32,976 nt of DNA from Parcubacteria group bacterium GW2011_GWE2_39_37 (GCA_000995135.1 LBWY01000012.1:1-32976), one strand, 5' to 3'; shown: positions 1-8,500, counted from the stretch's first letter. Numbers and translations: made by a program. The notes: a model not told the origin generated them from the sequence alone.

Positions 1-72
1 GCCAATTAACCAGCCTTTTTTTTCTGGATCTTTCTTGTTTAATAAATCTAAATTTCCTGTTTCTATATCCAT
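1..72 (-). CDS. N-terminal fragment of unidentified protein, cut by window edge
   Basis: Reading the minus strand from the ATG at 72-70 gives an open frame to the window edge that begins MDIETGNLDLLNKK and continues with a charged stretch and GWLIG. The same frame is closed upstream by a TGA about 40 nt before the ATG, so this is a true gene start and not the interior of a longer gene. Twenty-four residues are too few to name a family. The style, a short acidic start leading to a Gly-Trp-hydrophobic strand, resembles small cupin-like proteins of CPR genomes, but this is only an impression. It lies downstream of secA on the same strand, about 100 nt away, and may be co-transcribed with it. No Shine-Dalgarno site is visible. 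Confidence 0.5.
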   Translation of the reverse strand, partial: MDIETGNLDLLNKKDPEKKGWLIG

Positions 73-175
73 ATAGTATATTCTTAAAAACTTCGTCTTA
101 TTCCACCCACCTCACACTACCCTCTTCACCAGTCAACCTGAGGACAGGCTTTTCGCAAGGAGAGGAAAAGAATGC

Positions 176-3001
176 CTATTTCCCACAACACTTCTTATAT
201 TTCTTCCCACTACCACACGGACAATTGTCGTTTCGTCCGATCTTGTTGCCCTCGTCATCCTTTGGCTTTTGCGTTACTGGTGAGTTATTGGAGGTCGGAT
301 TAGCTGCTTGTCCGAATACGGAGCTGCCTTCTTGCATTTCCTTGGCAGGTGCTACATAGTTGGTAGCTCGATCGGCCAAACTTGGACCGGCAAAGCTGGA
401 GATACCGCCGATCTTGTAAATTGAGTATACAACTTGTTTCTGAATCAGATTATTCAGCTCATTATACATAGTAAAGGCTTCTCGCTTGTATTCTATCAAT
501 GGATCGCGTTGGCCATAACCACGTAGACCGATGCCTTGTCTTAGGCTTGCCATCGCTTCCAAGTGCTCGATCCATAGAGTATCGATGGAGCGAATTAATA
601 TTTCTTTCTCCACCTGAATCCAATTCAGTCCTGCCTCTTTTGCCTGAATCTTCAAGCTTTCATAAATTCCTCGTGACAAACCAACTAGATGTTCAATAAT
701 CGCTGTTCTTGCTCTTACCTGATCTAATTTGTTGCCCTCACTAGTAAAGTTAGCTAAGTCTGTTTTTATTTTTTCTTCTACCGGGAAAATAGTATGGACC
801 ACCTGATAAATCTCATCCAAATTCCATTCAGTGATCGCCTCGGCAGCAGTATGAAAGCTCACTACATGCTCTATTTCGCTCTCTACCATTTCCAAAATAA
901 TTTCAGATAATCTTGCTTCTGTAGCAGCATCGGATTTCTGGCCTTCAGAAATTTCTTCCTCTCCAACAAGAACGCCGCCTTTTCCACTAGCCTCCAGAAT
1001 CTCTCGCCTTTTTCTATAAATCGCTTCACGATGCTTATTGATAACATCATCATATTCCACCAAATGTTTTCTGATGTCGAAATTATTGCCTTCAACTTTT
1101 TTCTGTGCGGATTCTATCGAACGTGAAATTAACTTATTTTCAATCGGCATGTCCTCCGGCAAACGCAATGTTGCCATCATATTTTTCATCCTATCGCCAC
1201 CGAATATTCTCATCAGATCATCCTCGGTAGATACATAAAACTGTGAAGAACCAGGATCACCTTGTCTTCCGGCACGTCCTCTCAACTGATTATCTATACG
1301 TCTTGCTTCATGACGTTCAGTACCGATCACATGCAATCCGCCCAATGCAACAACCTTATCATGTTCTATTTTCCATTCTGCAAAAGATGGATCGCTATCA
1401 TCTGGCTGCACTCCTCCAAGCATAATGTCTACACCGCGACCAGCCATGTTAGTAGCCAGAGTTATTGCTCCCACCTTACCTGCGTTAGCGATTATTTCCG
1501 CCTCTCGTTGATGATTTTTCGCATTAAGCATTTGCGGTCTCAAACCTTCCCGCTCCATCAGCAAGGACAATATCTCATTTTTTTCAATCGAAATAGTACC
1601 GATCAATACCGGTTGTCCCAAGGCGTGCTTGGCCTTGACTTCTTCTATCACTGCTTTGAATTTTCCTTCTTCTGTTCTGTAAATCAAGTCATTCAAGTCT
1701 TTCCTAACCATTGCCCGATGAGTAGGAATAACGGTTGTTTCCAGTTTGTATATCTTATGGAATTCTTCTGCTTCTGTAACGGCTGTTCCGGTCATACCGG
1801 CTAATTTTTTATACATTCTAAAATAATTTTGAAAAGTAACAGTAGCCAATGTTTGGCTCTCTCGTTGGACTTCCACACCTTCCTTTGCTTCGATTGCCTG
1901 ATGAAGACCTTCACTATATCTGCGGCCCTGCATCATACGCCCGGTAAATTCATCGACAATAATCACTTCGCCATCACGCACGACATAGTCACGATCGCGC
2001 TTGAACAATACTCTAGCTTTTAGTGCCTGCTCTATATGATGAACATTGCTGATACCCCCGGTTGTATAAACATTGTCTACGCCGAGCCATTTTTCCATCT
2101 TATTGATCCCACTTTCAGTCAAAGTGGTGGCGCGCATTTTCTCGTCAACATTATAGTCCTCGTCTTCAACCAAGCGCTCTACTAATTGTGCAAATTTGAA
2201 ATATTTATCTGTGGATTCTTCCGCTGGCGCAGAGATGATCAATGGCGTTCTTGCTTCGTCGATCAAAATCGAGTCAACTTCATCAACGATTGTGTAATAC
2301 AATGGTCGCTGCACCATCTGCTCTAAAGAGCCGACCATATTGTCTCTCAAATAATCAAAGCCGAACTCATTGTTGGTACCATACAAGATATCGCAAGCGT
2401 AAGCTTCTTTACGTTTGACCGGACGAAAATTTTTCAACCGTTCATCAAATTGCTTTTCATCGATATATTCAGGATCATAAACTAGTGCCTGGTCATGAAT
2501 TATTACGCCGGTAGAAAGTCCCAAGGCATGATAAACTGGTGCCATCCAACCGGCACCAACTCTTGAAAGATAATCATTGACTGTTACTAATTGCACTCCC
2601 CATCCGGTCAGGGCATTTAAATACAAAGGCAAGGTAGCTACCAGGGTCTTACCTTCACCAGTTTTCATTTCGGCGATCTGACCACGATGCAAGACTATTC
2701 CTCCTAAAAGCTGTACATCATAGTGACGTTTGCCGATAACTCGCTTGGCGGCCTCCCGGATCGCAGCAAAAGCCTCGGGCAAGATTTCATCTATTTTTTT
2801 GACCACATGATCGTCGGCGAATGTTACCCCTGGTTTGTCAGCACCGATCCTTGTCTTTAATTCCAAAGTAAACTCCTTTAGCTCCTGTTCAGTCATCACC
2901 TCAAACTTTTTTTCCAACTGATTTATCTCAGAAACTATTGGCTCCAACGTTCTTACAATTTTTTCATTTGGGTCCCCGAATATTTTTGCAATTAATCCCA
3001 T
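176..3001 (-). CDS. secA: Preprotein translocase ATPase SecA
   Basis: SecA is the cytoplasmic ATPase that drives unfolded precursor proteins through the SecYEG channel. The 941 residues carry the DEAD-like motor with GEGKT (about 114-118, Walker A) and DEVD (240-243, Walker B), the preprotein-binding region, the second RecA-like domain with GTERHEARRIDNQLRGRAGR, the helical wing and scaffold, and a C-terminal SEC-C zinc motif CPCGSGKKYKKCC ending three residues from the end. An insertion of roughly 35 residues after about residue 168 lies inside nucleotide-binding domain 1; such insertions are common in CPR SecA. The length fits the family (about 830-960 residues). The start is the only ATG that leaves the conserved GLIAKIFGD N-terminus intact; no Shine-Dalgarno site precedes it. 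It is a single-copy housekeeping gene, complete and intact. Confidence 0.98.
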   Translation of the reverse strand: MGLIAKIFGDPNEKIVRTLEPIVSEINQLEKKFEVMTEQELKEFTLELKTRIGADKPGVTFADDHVVKKIDEILPEAFAAIREAAKRVIGKRHYDVQLLGGIVLHRGQIAEMKTGEGKTLVATLPLYLNALTGWGVQLVTVNDYLSRVGAGWMAPVYHALGLSTGVIIHDQALVYDPEYIDEKQFDERLKNFRPVKRKEAYACDILYGTNNEFGFDYLRDNMVGSLEQMVQRPLYYTIVDEVDSILIDEARTPLIISAPAEESTDKYFKFAQLVERLVEDEDYNVDEKMRATTLTESGINKMEKWLGVDNVYTTGGISNVHHIEQALKARVLFKRDRDYVVRDGEVIIVDEFTGRMMQGRRYSEGLHQAIEAKEGVEVQRESQTLATVTFQNYFRMYKKLAGMTGTAVTEAEEFHKIYKLETTVIPTHRAMVRKDLNDLIYRTEEGKFKAVIEEVKAKHALGQPVLIGTISIEKNEILSLLMEREGLRPQMLNAKNHQREAEIIANAGKVGAITLATNMAGRGVDIMLGGVQPDDSDPSFAEWKIEHDKVVALGGLHVIGTERHEARRIDNQLRGRAGRQGDPGSSQFYVSTEDDLMRIFGGDRMKNMMATLRLPEDMPIENKLISRSIESAQKKVEGNNFDIRKHLVEYDDVINKHREAIYRKRREILEASGKGGVLVGEEEISEGQKSDAATEARLSEIILEMVESEIEHVVSFHTAAEAITEWNLDEIYQVVHTIFPVEEKIKTDLANFTSEGNKLDQVRARTAIIEHLVGLSRGIYESLKIQAKEAGLNWIQVEKEILIRSIDTLWIEHLEAMASLRQGIGLRGYGQRDPLIEYKREAFTMYNELNNLIQKQVVYSIYKIGGISSFAGPSLADRATNYVAPAKEMQEGSSVFGQAANPTSNNSPVTQKPKDDEGNKIGRNDNCPCGSGKKYKKCCGK

Positions 3002-3044
3002 ATTTTATATCTAATATTAAATAATTTTAGCCTTTTCATAAAAT

Positions 3045-3065
3045 AATCCCGAGTTTTTCGGGATT
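3045..3065 (-). terminator. Hairpin terminator after the alpha/beta hydrolase gene
   Basis: AATCCCGA (3045-3052) and TCGGGATT (3058-3065) form a perfect 8-bp stem with a 5-nt loop, 44 nt past the stop of the hydrolase gene and between it and secA. On the minus strand the stem is followed by ATTTTATG, a short and imperfect U-tract, so termination is probably partial. Confidence 0.6.
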
Positions 3066-3108
3066 ACTGATTCCATAAATTATACCGATTAAACAGTGTT
3101 CGTGTCAA

Positions 3109-3882
3109 CTACAATTTTGATATGAATTTGTAAACATTCTCTAATAATATAATCTTACCTCCATCGTCCAATAAACTCAAGTCATGATTATCGATCGGGG
3201 CGCAATAGATTTTTCTCTGCTCAGCTGGTAATTTATCACAGATATATTGGGTGGTTTTTTTATTATCAACCATATCGCTTTTTTCCGCATAAATGGCTAA
3301 GACTGGAATCTTTAATCGTCCTATCTCTTTCATTGTTTTTTTTCTGACATAATTCCTTATTTCACCGGCAATCCTAACCGGTACCAAAGCAAAAGAACCT
3401 TCTCGCTGGACACTGTTCTTGCGATAAAAAAAACCTTCTTTTCTAATAAAATCTATTCCGATCAAATTAAAAATCGGTTGGATGAAATTCAGGATTAACC
3501 AGATCTTGAAATTAAAAAATATCGGCATTTCCATCAATGACAAGCTCTTTATTTTTTCATTTCCCTCCATACAAAGAGAAGTGCCTATATTGCTGCCGAA
3601 GGATATTCCAACGATATGGATCGAATCCACCTCTTCGCTTAATTTTGCAAGGCCCTTTTTTGCTTCCAGATACCAGTCTTTTGGACCGAATTTTTTTAAC
3701 TGTTCTTCGGTGCCGTCATGACCAGGGAAAATCGGTCTTGCAACGGTATAGCCTTTTTTCTTAAAAAAATCAAAAAGCATATCGGTCTGTTCGATATTGA
3801 TGGCAAAACCATGCAATATCAGAATTGCCTGATTATTACTGCCTTTGGTATATAATATTGGCGCGGTTTTTGTTTCTTCCAT
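3109..3882 (-). CDS. Alpha/beta hydrolase (carboxylesterase / monoacylglycerol lipase-like)
   Basis: This is a 257-residue alpha/beta hydrolase. The oxyanion-hole strand LILHGF is at 21-26, the nucleophile elbow GISFGS at 92-97 gives Ser94, the likely acid is Asp203 or Asp206 in YAEKSDMVD, and His233 in DNHD completes the triad. The layout, with a lid region of bulky hydrophobic residues at about 121-150, matches small carboxylesterases and monoacylglycerol lipases that cut short acyl or glyceride esters; the true substrate cannot be read from sequence. There is no signal peptide, so it should be cytoplasmic. It lies between hpf and secA on the same strand, with a hairpin after its stop. The nearby acyltransferase-like and acyl-CoA synthetase genes suggest some lipid handling, but a direct link is inference. 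Confidence 0.85.
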   Translation of the reverse strand: MEETKTAPILYTKGSNNQAILILHGFAINIEQTDMLFDFFKKKGYTVARPIFPGHDGTEEQLKKFGPKDWYLEAKKGLAKLSEEVDSIHIVGISFGSNIGTSLCMEGNEKIKSLSLMEMPIFFNFKIWLILNFIQPIFNLIGIDFIRKEGFFYRKNSVQREGSFALVPVRIAGEIRNYVRKKTMKEIGRLKIPVLAIYAEKSDMVDNKKTTQYICDKLPAEQRKIYCAPIDNHDLSLLDDGGKIILLENVYKFISKL

Positions 3883-3954
3883 TTAATTTTTTTCACTTAT
3901 AAATTGGGCAATCATTCTCATGTGCCCGAAAATAATCTCCATTGAATAGATTAA

Positions 3955-4281
3955 CTAACGGCCTTTCCTTCTTTTATCGATTAATTTTTCTTTGTATTTC
4001 TTAATTGATCTGGCTAAATGATCTTTTACTTTGTCAATTGATTTATACAAATCCGATTCATGCTTCTCGATAACCAATAATACTCCCGGGATCTCCATTA
4101 TAACCTCAGTTCTGAATATTTCACCGCATTTTTGGCCGCCTACTGCCAAACCGACTTCGACATCACAAGCGATCACCGGTACCTTGCCTAGATATTTTTC
4201 CAACATGTCCATTTTCTTCTGCACGTAATTTTTAATTTCCGGAGTTAACTTTATTTTAGTTCCCTTAATGTCAACTTTCAT
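3955..4281 (-). CDS. hpf: Ribosome hibernation promoting factor HPF/YfiA family (short form)
   Basis: A 108-residue protein with the beta-alpha-beta-beta-beta-alpha layout of the ribosome-associated sigma-54 modulation family. It opens MKVDIKGTKIKLTPEIKNYV and ends in a basic tail (KKYKEKLIDKRRKGR). These proteins bind the decoding centre of the 30S subunit and keep ribosomes idle in stationary phase or starvation. The length corresponds to the short HPF/YfiA type without the C-terminal dimerisation domain of long HPF. The central strand EIFRTEVIMEIPG and the following helix ESDLYKSIDKVKDHLARSIKKY are characteristic. It sits alone on the minus strand, about 70 nt upstream of the hydrolase gene; no Shine-Dalgarno site is seen. 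Confidence 0.92.
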   Translation of the reverse strand: MKVDIKGTKIKLTPEIKNYVQKKMDMLEKYLGKVPVIACDVEVGLAVGGQKCGEIFRTEVIMEIPGVLLVIEKHESDLYKSIDKVKDHLARSIKKYKEKLIDKRRKGR

Positions 4282-4332
4282 ATTTTTAGTTTAATAATTA
4301 GTGATTAAGCAATGATTAATAATTTTTTGCTC

Positions 4333-4381
4333 TTTCCAGGCTCTAAGTGCCTGCAGTTTACAGGCACTTAGAGCCTGGAAA
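4333..4381. repeat. Perfect 21-bp inverted repeat directly after the response regulator gene
   Basis: The arms 4333-4353 and 4361-4381 are exact reverse complements over 21 bp, with a 7-nt loop. The hairpin abuts the TAG stop of the response regulator. It could act as a terminator, but the T-run (ATTTTTT) lies on the plus-strand side; on the minus strand, where the genes are, an A-run follows instead. It would still form a very stable 3'-end structure that could stop or protect the response regulator mRNA. Confidence 0.8.
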
Positions 4382-4762
4382 CTATTTTTTCAAATACTCA
4401 CCTACTTTTTCCACGATATCCTTCGGAACAAACAACATTTTTACCAGGAAATCTAGAGCCCCGGCAGCAAGACATTGATCGATTATTTCCTTTTTATTCA
4501 AATTACTCAAAGCAACAATCTTGATATTTTTTGTGATTGGGTCCCCTTTTAATTTTTTAATCACATCTAAGCCACCAATGTCAGGCATCAACATATCTAA
4601 AAAAATCAAATCTGGTTTTTCAGCACTTGCCTGAGTGATGGTTGTTTTGCCATTAGTAGCAGTAACAACAGAATATCCGGCGTTCATCAAGCTAACCTCA
4701 AGCATCATCAATTGAGCCGGGTCATCTTCTGCAATCAGTATTTTAGCTTTTTTGTCTTCCAT
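4382..4762 (-). CDS. Single-domain response regulator (CheY/Spo0F-like receiver)
   Basis: A stand-alone receiver domain of 126 residues. The acidic pocket is Asp13-Asp14 (ILIAEDD), the phosphoacceptor is Asp56 in LIFLDMLMPD, the switch residue is Ser86 (VALSN) and the conserved lysine is Lys108 (FLVK). No output domain follows, so it must signal by protein contact or as a phosphorelay carrier. An in-frame ATG at 4813 would add 17 residues, but a TTGTTT-N17-TATAAT promoter lies inside that extension, with its -10 box 7 nt before the ATG at 4762, so the shorter start is chosen. The histidine kinase encoded just upstream on the same strand is the obvious partner, although a MITE-like element now separates the two genes. 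Confidence 0.93.
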   Translation of the reverse strand: MEDKKAKILIAEDDPAQLMMLEVSLMNAGYSVVTATNGKTTITQASAEKPDLIFLDMLMPDIGGLDVIKKLKGDPITKNIKIVALSNLNKKEIIDQCLAAGALDFLVKMLFVPKDIVEKVGEYLKK

Positions 4763-4769
4763 ATCTACA

Positions 4770-4798
4770 ATTATATCATTTTTGCCCCTTAAAAACAA
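4770..4798 (-). promoter_or_regulatory. Promoter of the response regulator, giving a near-leaderless mRNA
   Basis: On the minus strand TTGTTT (4798-4793) is followed after exactly 17 nt by TATAAT (4775-4770). The ATG begins at 4762, 8 nt past the -10 box, so transcription should start at or one base before the start codon. This also fixes the start of the gene. Confidence 0.7.
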
Positions 4799-4823
4799 TT
4801 TTTTATCCCCCAACCAATATATT

Positions 4824-4940
4824 TTGTCATCTCGAGTGAGCAGCAGCGACGAGAGATCTCAGTAATTCGCACAAACAAGACTGCCTATAAACATGTTCAT
4901 TCCTCACTCCGAGATTTCTCCCTTCGGTTCGAAATGACAA
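4824..4940. mobile_element. MITE-like element, copy 1
   Basis: About 117 bp with imperfect terminal inverted repeats: the left end begins TTGTCATCTCGAG and the right end reads TTCGAAATGACAA, whose complement is TTGTCATTTCGAA. The similarity continues inward for about 35 nt to a GAGAGATCTC / GAGATTTCTC block. There is no coding frame. A second copy in opposite orientation lies at about 20814-20995; left arm here matches right arm there and vice versa. It sits between the histidine kinase stop and the response regulator promoter. No clear target-site duplication is visible. Confidence 0.75.
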
Positions 4941-4951
4941 TAAGGGAGTGG

Positions 4952-7114
4952 CTAAACCGTCCCTCTAGCCACTGGCAACGTGAGTGCAAAAGTTGTTCCT
5001 TTGCCGACTTCCGTCTTCTCTATCTCAATTTTTGAACCCGGGTTGGCATCCACAATCTGTTTGATGATAAATAAACCAAGCCCGGAGCCGTCTGTGAATG
5101 CCTCTTTTGCATTTTCGGCGCGGCCGAATTTTTGAAACATTTTTTTCCGATCTTTATCGGGTATGCCAATGCCGGTGTCTGCAACCCGAATAGTAACAAA
5201 ATCTTTATCCGCCGATGTAGTAACAGTAATAGTGCCTTCGGGAGTATATTGAAAAGCATTATTGATAAGGTTGACTATCGCCTGTTCGATATATTTTTCG
5301 TCCGTCATTACCGGAGGTAAAGGCTCCTTGGTGAAATTAAATGTCAGTACGACATTTCTAACCAACGAAGTCTTCATTTTGTCACTCTTGATCTTTTCAA
5401 GAATTTCATTCAGATCAACAGCCCTTACATTCATGGTAAATTTGTCGCTGTCCATTTCTGATGCGCGCAAGATATCATTGATAATCTCACCCAACTTGAT
5501 CGATTTATCCATAGCAGCATTCAAGAATTCAGCTTTTTTATTCTCAGGAATTGAACCCTCCTGCATCATGCTAAGCACGCCCTTGATTACAGAAACTGGC
5601 GTACGCAATTGATGTGAAGTGATATCTAAAAATTCGCTTCTCATCTCCATCAACTTCTTCATATGCTCCGCCTTGTCTTTCAATTCTTGTGTCTGTTCAT
5701 CAACTTTTTGTTGCAATGTTTTACTAAAATCATCAACCTCTTTGTACAAACGAGCATTCTCTATCGCCACCGCCGCCTGAGAGCTGATAATTTCCAAAAA
5801 TTCGATATCCTCTTGGGTGTAGGCATCGTCTGAAATTTTTCCTCCAAGCAATATCAAGCCAATCACCTTGTCTCTCATTATCAGAGGTGCGACAATCTTT
5901 GCTTTCAATTTATCTAATTGTTCAACCAGTTTTGCCTCGCCTCTTTTTTCCGCTTCATCCCTGACCAAGGCAGCTTTATTATTCAGAACTGTTTCACTAA
6001 TGATATTACTACTAACAATCTTTCCTTTGTTATTCAAAATAGAGACAAAAGCATACTTCTCTTTGCCCGACTTACTGACAGTATCTTTTTGAAAAAGAAA
6101 AACATCGATATCTTCAGTGGCCAATATTTTTTTGAATTCATGGGACAGAATGCTCATCAATTTATCAATATTGATAGAGGAACTGAGCCGCAAAGACAAT
6201 TCTTTAAGAATTTTTTGCGGTGTTCTGCCTTTAAAAAATATTTGATCGCTGGATTTTTGGATTTTTTCCAAGATAAAAATAAAAGCATTGCTAAACAAAA
6301 CTGCGACTAAAACATTTATCGTTAAAGAAATTGAAGAAAAAATCCCGCTCAGATATTTTTCTTCAATAGAAACTATCGAATAAAATACGATAAAAACAAA
6401 AGTTGAAGCCAAAATATATGTGTATACTTTGCTTGCGATTGTTCTTATTCCCATCAACCTATGCTTTAAAATCGCATAAGCCACTGAAACAATATATAGG
6501 ATTACAAAATAATTTCCTACGGGATAAATCTTGATTACCTGAGGGAAAAAATTAGTTGCTCCTCCCAAAAATCCTATGATTCCCGCAATCAAGATATATC
6601 TTATTTGGCTTCTTTCAGCGCCGTTAAAATTTTTAAAATTTACTATTATCAGATAAAAGGAATAAAACATCAGTAGAGAAAAATACAGCGGGAATACTGG
6701 ATATAAAGAGCCGGGATTTATCCAAAAATTAAAATTATATTCCAAAAGCGGCGCCATACCCTTCTTGAACAAGGAGGTGAAACTCATCAAGGCGATCAAA
6801 CAACTGAGAATTGAAAATATCACAAATTGTTTTCTTTTTTTGTCATTGATCTTTAATAAATTTATTGAAAATTTAAAAAATGACAATGGGATAAATACTG
6901 CGCTCAAATCAAGAATATATTGAAAGAATAATGCCTCAATGTATGTGCTCGAGACAACTACTCCCCATAGACCCAAACTCCATACACCCATAAGAAAGCT
7001 AACAAAGAACCAACTACGGTTCAAAGTAGATTTGTAGTTCTTATAAATGACAAAAAAAGCTAAGCCAAAGCTTAGGATTGAGGTAAAGATACTTGAGAAG
7101 GCGAAAGAATTCAT
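4952..7114 (-). CDS. Membrane sensor histidine kinase (7TM N-terminus, GAF, HisKA, HATPase)
   Basis: A 720-residue inner-membrane kinase. Residues 1-285 hold about eight hydrophobic segments typical of the 7TM histidine-kinase sensor region. A GAF-like domain spans about 300-455 and a coiled coil about 460-492. The dimerisation and phosphoacceptor helix follows with His501 in SHQLRTP, and then the ATPase domain: N box NLINNA (615-620), G1 DTGIGIP (646-652) and G2 GSGLGLF (676-682). It should autophosphorylate on His501 and pass phosphate to a receiver. The response regulator downstream at 4382-4762 is the likely target. The start is 3 nt after the HAD phosphatase stop, so the two are co-transcribed. 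The input signal is unknown. All catalytic motifs are intact. Confidence 0.95.
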   Translation of the reverse strand: MNSFAFSSIFTSILSFGLAFFVIYKNYKSTLNRSWFFVSFLMGVWSLGLWGVVVSSTYIEALFFQYILDLSAVFIPLSFFKFSINLLKINDKKRKQFVIFSILSCLIALMSFTSLFKKGMAPLLEYNFNFWINPGSLYPVFPLYFSLLMFYSFYLIIVNFKNFNGAERSQIRYILIAGIIGFLGGATNFFPQVIKIYPVGNYFVILYIVSVAYAILKHRLMGIRTIASKVYTYILASTFVFIVFYSIVSIEEKYLSGIFSSISLTINVLVAVLFSNAFIFILEKIQKSSDQIFFKGRTPQKILKELSLRLSSSINIDKLMSILSHEFKKILATEDIDVFLFQKDTVSKSGKEKYAFVSILNNKGKIVSSNIISETVLNNKAALVRDEAEKRGEAKLVEQLDKLKAKIVAPLIMRDKVIGLILLGGKISDDAYTQEDIEFLEIISSQAAVAIENARLYKEVDDFSKTLQQKVDEQTQELKDKAEHMKKLMEMRSEFLDITSHQLRTPVSVIKGVLSMMQEGSIPENKKAEFLNAAMDKSIKLGEIINDILRASEMDSDKFTMNVRAVDLNEILEKIKSDKMKTSLVRNVVLTFNFTKEPLPPVMTDEKYIEQAIVNLINNAFQYTPEGTITVTTSADKDFVTIRVADTGIGIPDKDRKKMFQKFGRAENAKEAFTDGSGLGLFIIKQIVDANPGSKIEIEKTEVGKGTTFALTLPVARGTV

Positions 7115-7117
7115 GTT

Positions 7118-7762
7118 TTAATTAATAATTTCCCAGCCATTTTTTAATGCATGCTCTAGGAGATAGTTATCAGGTCTCACTGCAACCGGATGTATTGCTA
7201 ATTTCATCAAGGATAAATCTGAGTGATGATCTGCGTAGATATAGCCTGAAGAAATCTCATCTTGAGAATAGTAATCTTTTATGATTCTTACCTTTTCCTC
7301 GCCATATACGATATTTCCTTTCAAATTACCGGTATAAATACCGTTTATAGCCTCTGGTTGAGTGGCAAAGAAAGTGGTTATTTTAAATTCTTTAGCGATT
7401 ATTTCCGCTAATGGATAAAGTGCATTTGTTAACAAAACAACTTTGTCCTTTTTCTCCTGATGTTCTTTTAATTTACTCAAAATATTTTGATTGAATTTAT
7501 TTTTCAATACTTCCCTGAAAAAATTTTCTAAAAAAATCCGTATATCTTCAGTTTTTTGATCAATTAGTATTTTTTTAAAAGAATAAGAAACAATTGCATT
7601 AGGATTTGCTACTAGATGAAGCTTGTATGCCACAAACCATAAAAATATTCTCAAAGCATGTACTGCTTTTATTTTTTTATATTTTATCGCATAAAACAAT
7701 AAATATAGCTGAGACTGACCTTTAACTAAGGTATTATCTAAATCAAAAATTACTAAACTCAT
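7118..7762 (-). CDS. HAD-IB family phosphatase (SerB/CicA-like)
   Basis: A 214-residue haloacid-dehalogenase phosphatase of subfamily IB. Motif I is DLDNT (Asp7 nucleophile, Asp9 acid), motif II is Thr112 in VVLLTNA, Lys157 is the motif III base, and motif IV is DHHSDL (Asp178, Asp182). The helical cap between about residues 15 and 90 is of the IB type, as in phosphoserine phosphatase and in the HAD-IB enzymes that act beside or fused to PlsC acyltransferases. Its neighbour at 7800-8421 is plsC-like, so a role in lysophosphatidate or phospholipid head-group metabolism is plausible but unproven. It has its own promoter with a leaderless start. The histidine kinase follows 3 nt after its stop. 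Confidence 0.88.
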   Translation of the reverse strand: MSLVIFDLDNTLVKGQSQLYLLFYAIKYKKIKAVHALRIFLWFVAYKLHLVANPNAIVSYSFKKILIDQKTEDIRIFLENFFREVLKNKFNQNILSKLKEHQEKKDKVVLLTNALYPLAEIIAKEFKITTFFATQPEAINGIYTGNLKGNIVYGEEKVRIIKDYYSQDEISSGYIYADHHSDLSLMKLAIHPVAVRPDNYLLEHALKNGWEIIN

Positions 7763-7768
7763 TTTTTT

Positions 7769-7797
7769 ATAATAACATTTTTATCGCTAATTTACAA
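7769..7797 (-). promoter_or_regulatory. Promoter of the HAD phosphatase-kinase operon, leaderless
   Basis: On the minus strand TTGTAA (7797-7792), a 17-nt spacer and TATTAT (7774-7769) are followed by the ATG at 7762, 7 nt past the -10 box. The predicted first base of the mRNA is the A of the start codon. The promoter lies between the stop of the plsC-like gene and the phosphatase. Confidence 0.65.
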
Positions 7798-7799
7798 TT

Positions 7800-8421
7800 T
7801 TATTCTTCTTTATATTCTTTCTCGGCAAGCCTTGAAATCTCAACCATGACTTGATTGGTAATCGCTCGATACAATTGAGGATTTTTTTCAAAATCATAAT
7901 ATTTATTAAAATCCATCGGTGGACCGATGTTAATCTCAATGTCTTTTTTCCATTTTAACTTGCCTTCAGGGGGGAAAACTTCAAAAGCCCCTTTGATGCC
8001 TACAGGGACAACAGGAACTCTGGCTAAAAGTGCTATTCTTGCCACCCCGGTAAATGTTTTTTCTATTTCTCCGGTACGGCTACGAGTTCCCTGAGGGAAA
8101 AGAGCTAAAATTTGTCCGCTTTTTAAAACCTCAGTTGCTTGGGTAATCACCTGACTTTTGTCTTCAGCATCCCTATCAACTCTGATCTGCCCAGTATATT
8201 CAACAATCGGCCGCCAAAATTTAGATTTAAAAAATTTTTCCGCTGCCAAAAAATATAATCTATGAGGTAAAACTGACATCAGAGAAATAAAATCAAAGTA
8301 GAATGTTTTTAATACCGTCTATTTTCTTTATCCAGATCAATTTGACTAACGGCCGGAAAAATAGCATCAAAATCAAATAAAAAAATTTACCCAAAAATGA
8401 ATTTTCTTTTGGTTTATTCAT
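7800..8421 (-). pseudogene. plsC-like 1-acyl-glycerol-3-phosphate acyltransferase, internal deletion and frameshift
   Basis: The gene starts at ATG 8421 (MNKPKENSFLGKFFYLILM, an N-terminal membrane helix, then IKKIDGIKNI). It then runs into a TGA near 8295. The downstream frame resumes at about 8300 with YFDFISLMSVLPH and continues through EYTGQIRVDRD, FPQGTRSR (motif III) and VPVVPVGIKGAFEVFP (motif IV) to 7800. In this family some 14 residues with the catalytic HX4D histidine (NHxSYxD) belong between KNI and YFD. They are missing, and the frame shifts at the same point. The open part alone, from ATG 8279, is 159 residues and lacks the catalytic histidine, so it should be inactive. Either the gene decayed by a small deletion or the assembly collapsed here. 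Its promoter is intact. Confidence 0.8.
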
Positions 8422-8427
8422 GATTAA

Positions 8428-8456
8428 ATTATAGCTTGAATCGGGGTTTTGGACAA
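8428..8456 (-). promoter_or_regulatory. Promoter of the plsC-like gene, leaderless
   Basis: On the minus strand TTGTCC (8456-8451), a 17-nt spacer and TATAAT (8433-8428) precede the ATG at 8421, whose A is 7 nt past the -10 box. It supports 8421 as the original start of the damaged acyltransferase gene. Confidence 0.65.
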
Positions 8457-8500
8457 ATAAATACATTTGTTTACACTAAAACTCAAATTAATGCTTTGCA

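Noticed and set aside
73-175. tRNA or terminator in the gap before secA's stop
   Set aside because: Only a weak 6-bp stem without a T-run is visible and no tRNA cloverleaf can be drawn.
1262-1804. 180-residue plus-strand frame inside secA
   Set aside because: It lies wholly opposite conserved SecA motifs, has no recognisable domain and is a shadow of secA codon use.
4763-4813. N-terminal extension of the response regulator from ATG 4813
   Set aside because: A promoter with its -10 box 7 nt before ATG 4762 lies inside the extension, and the receiver domain needs no extra residues.
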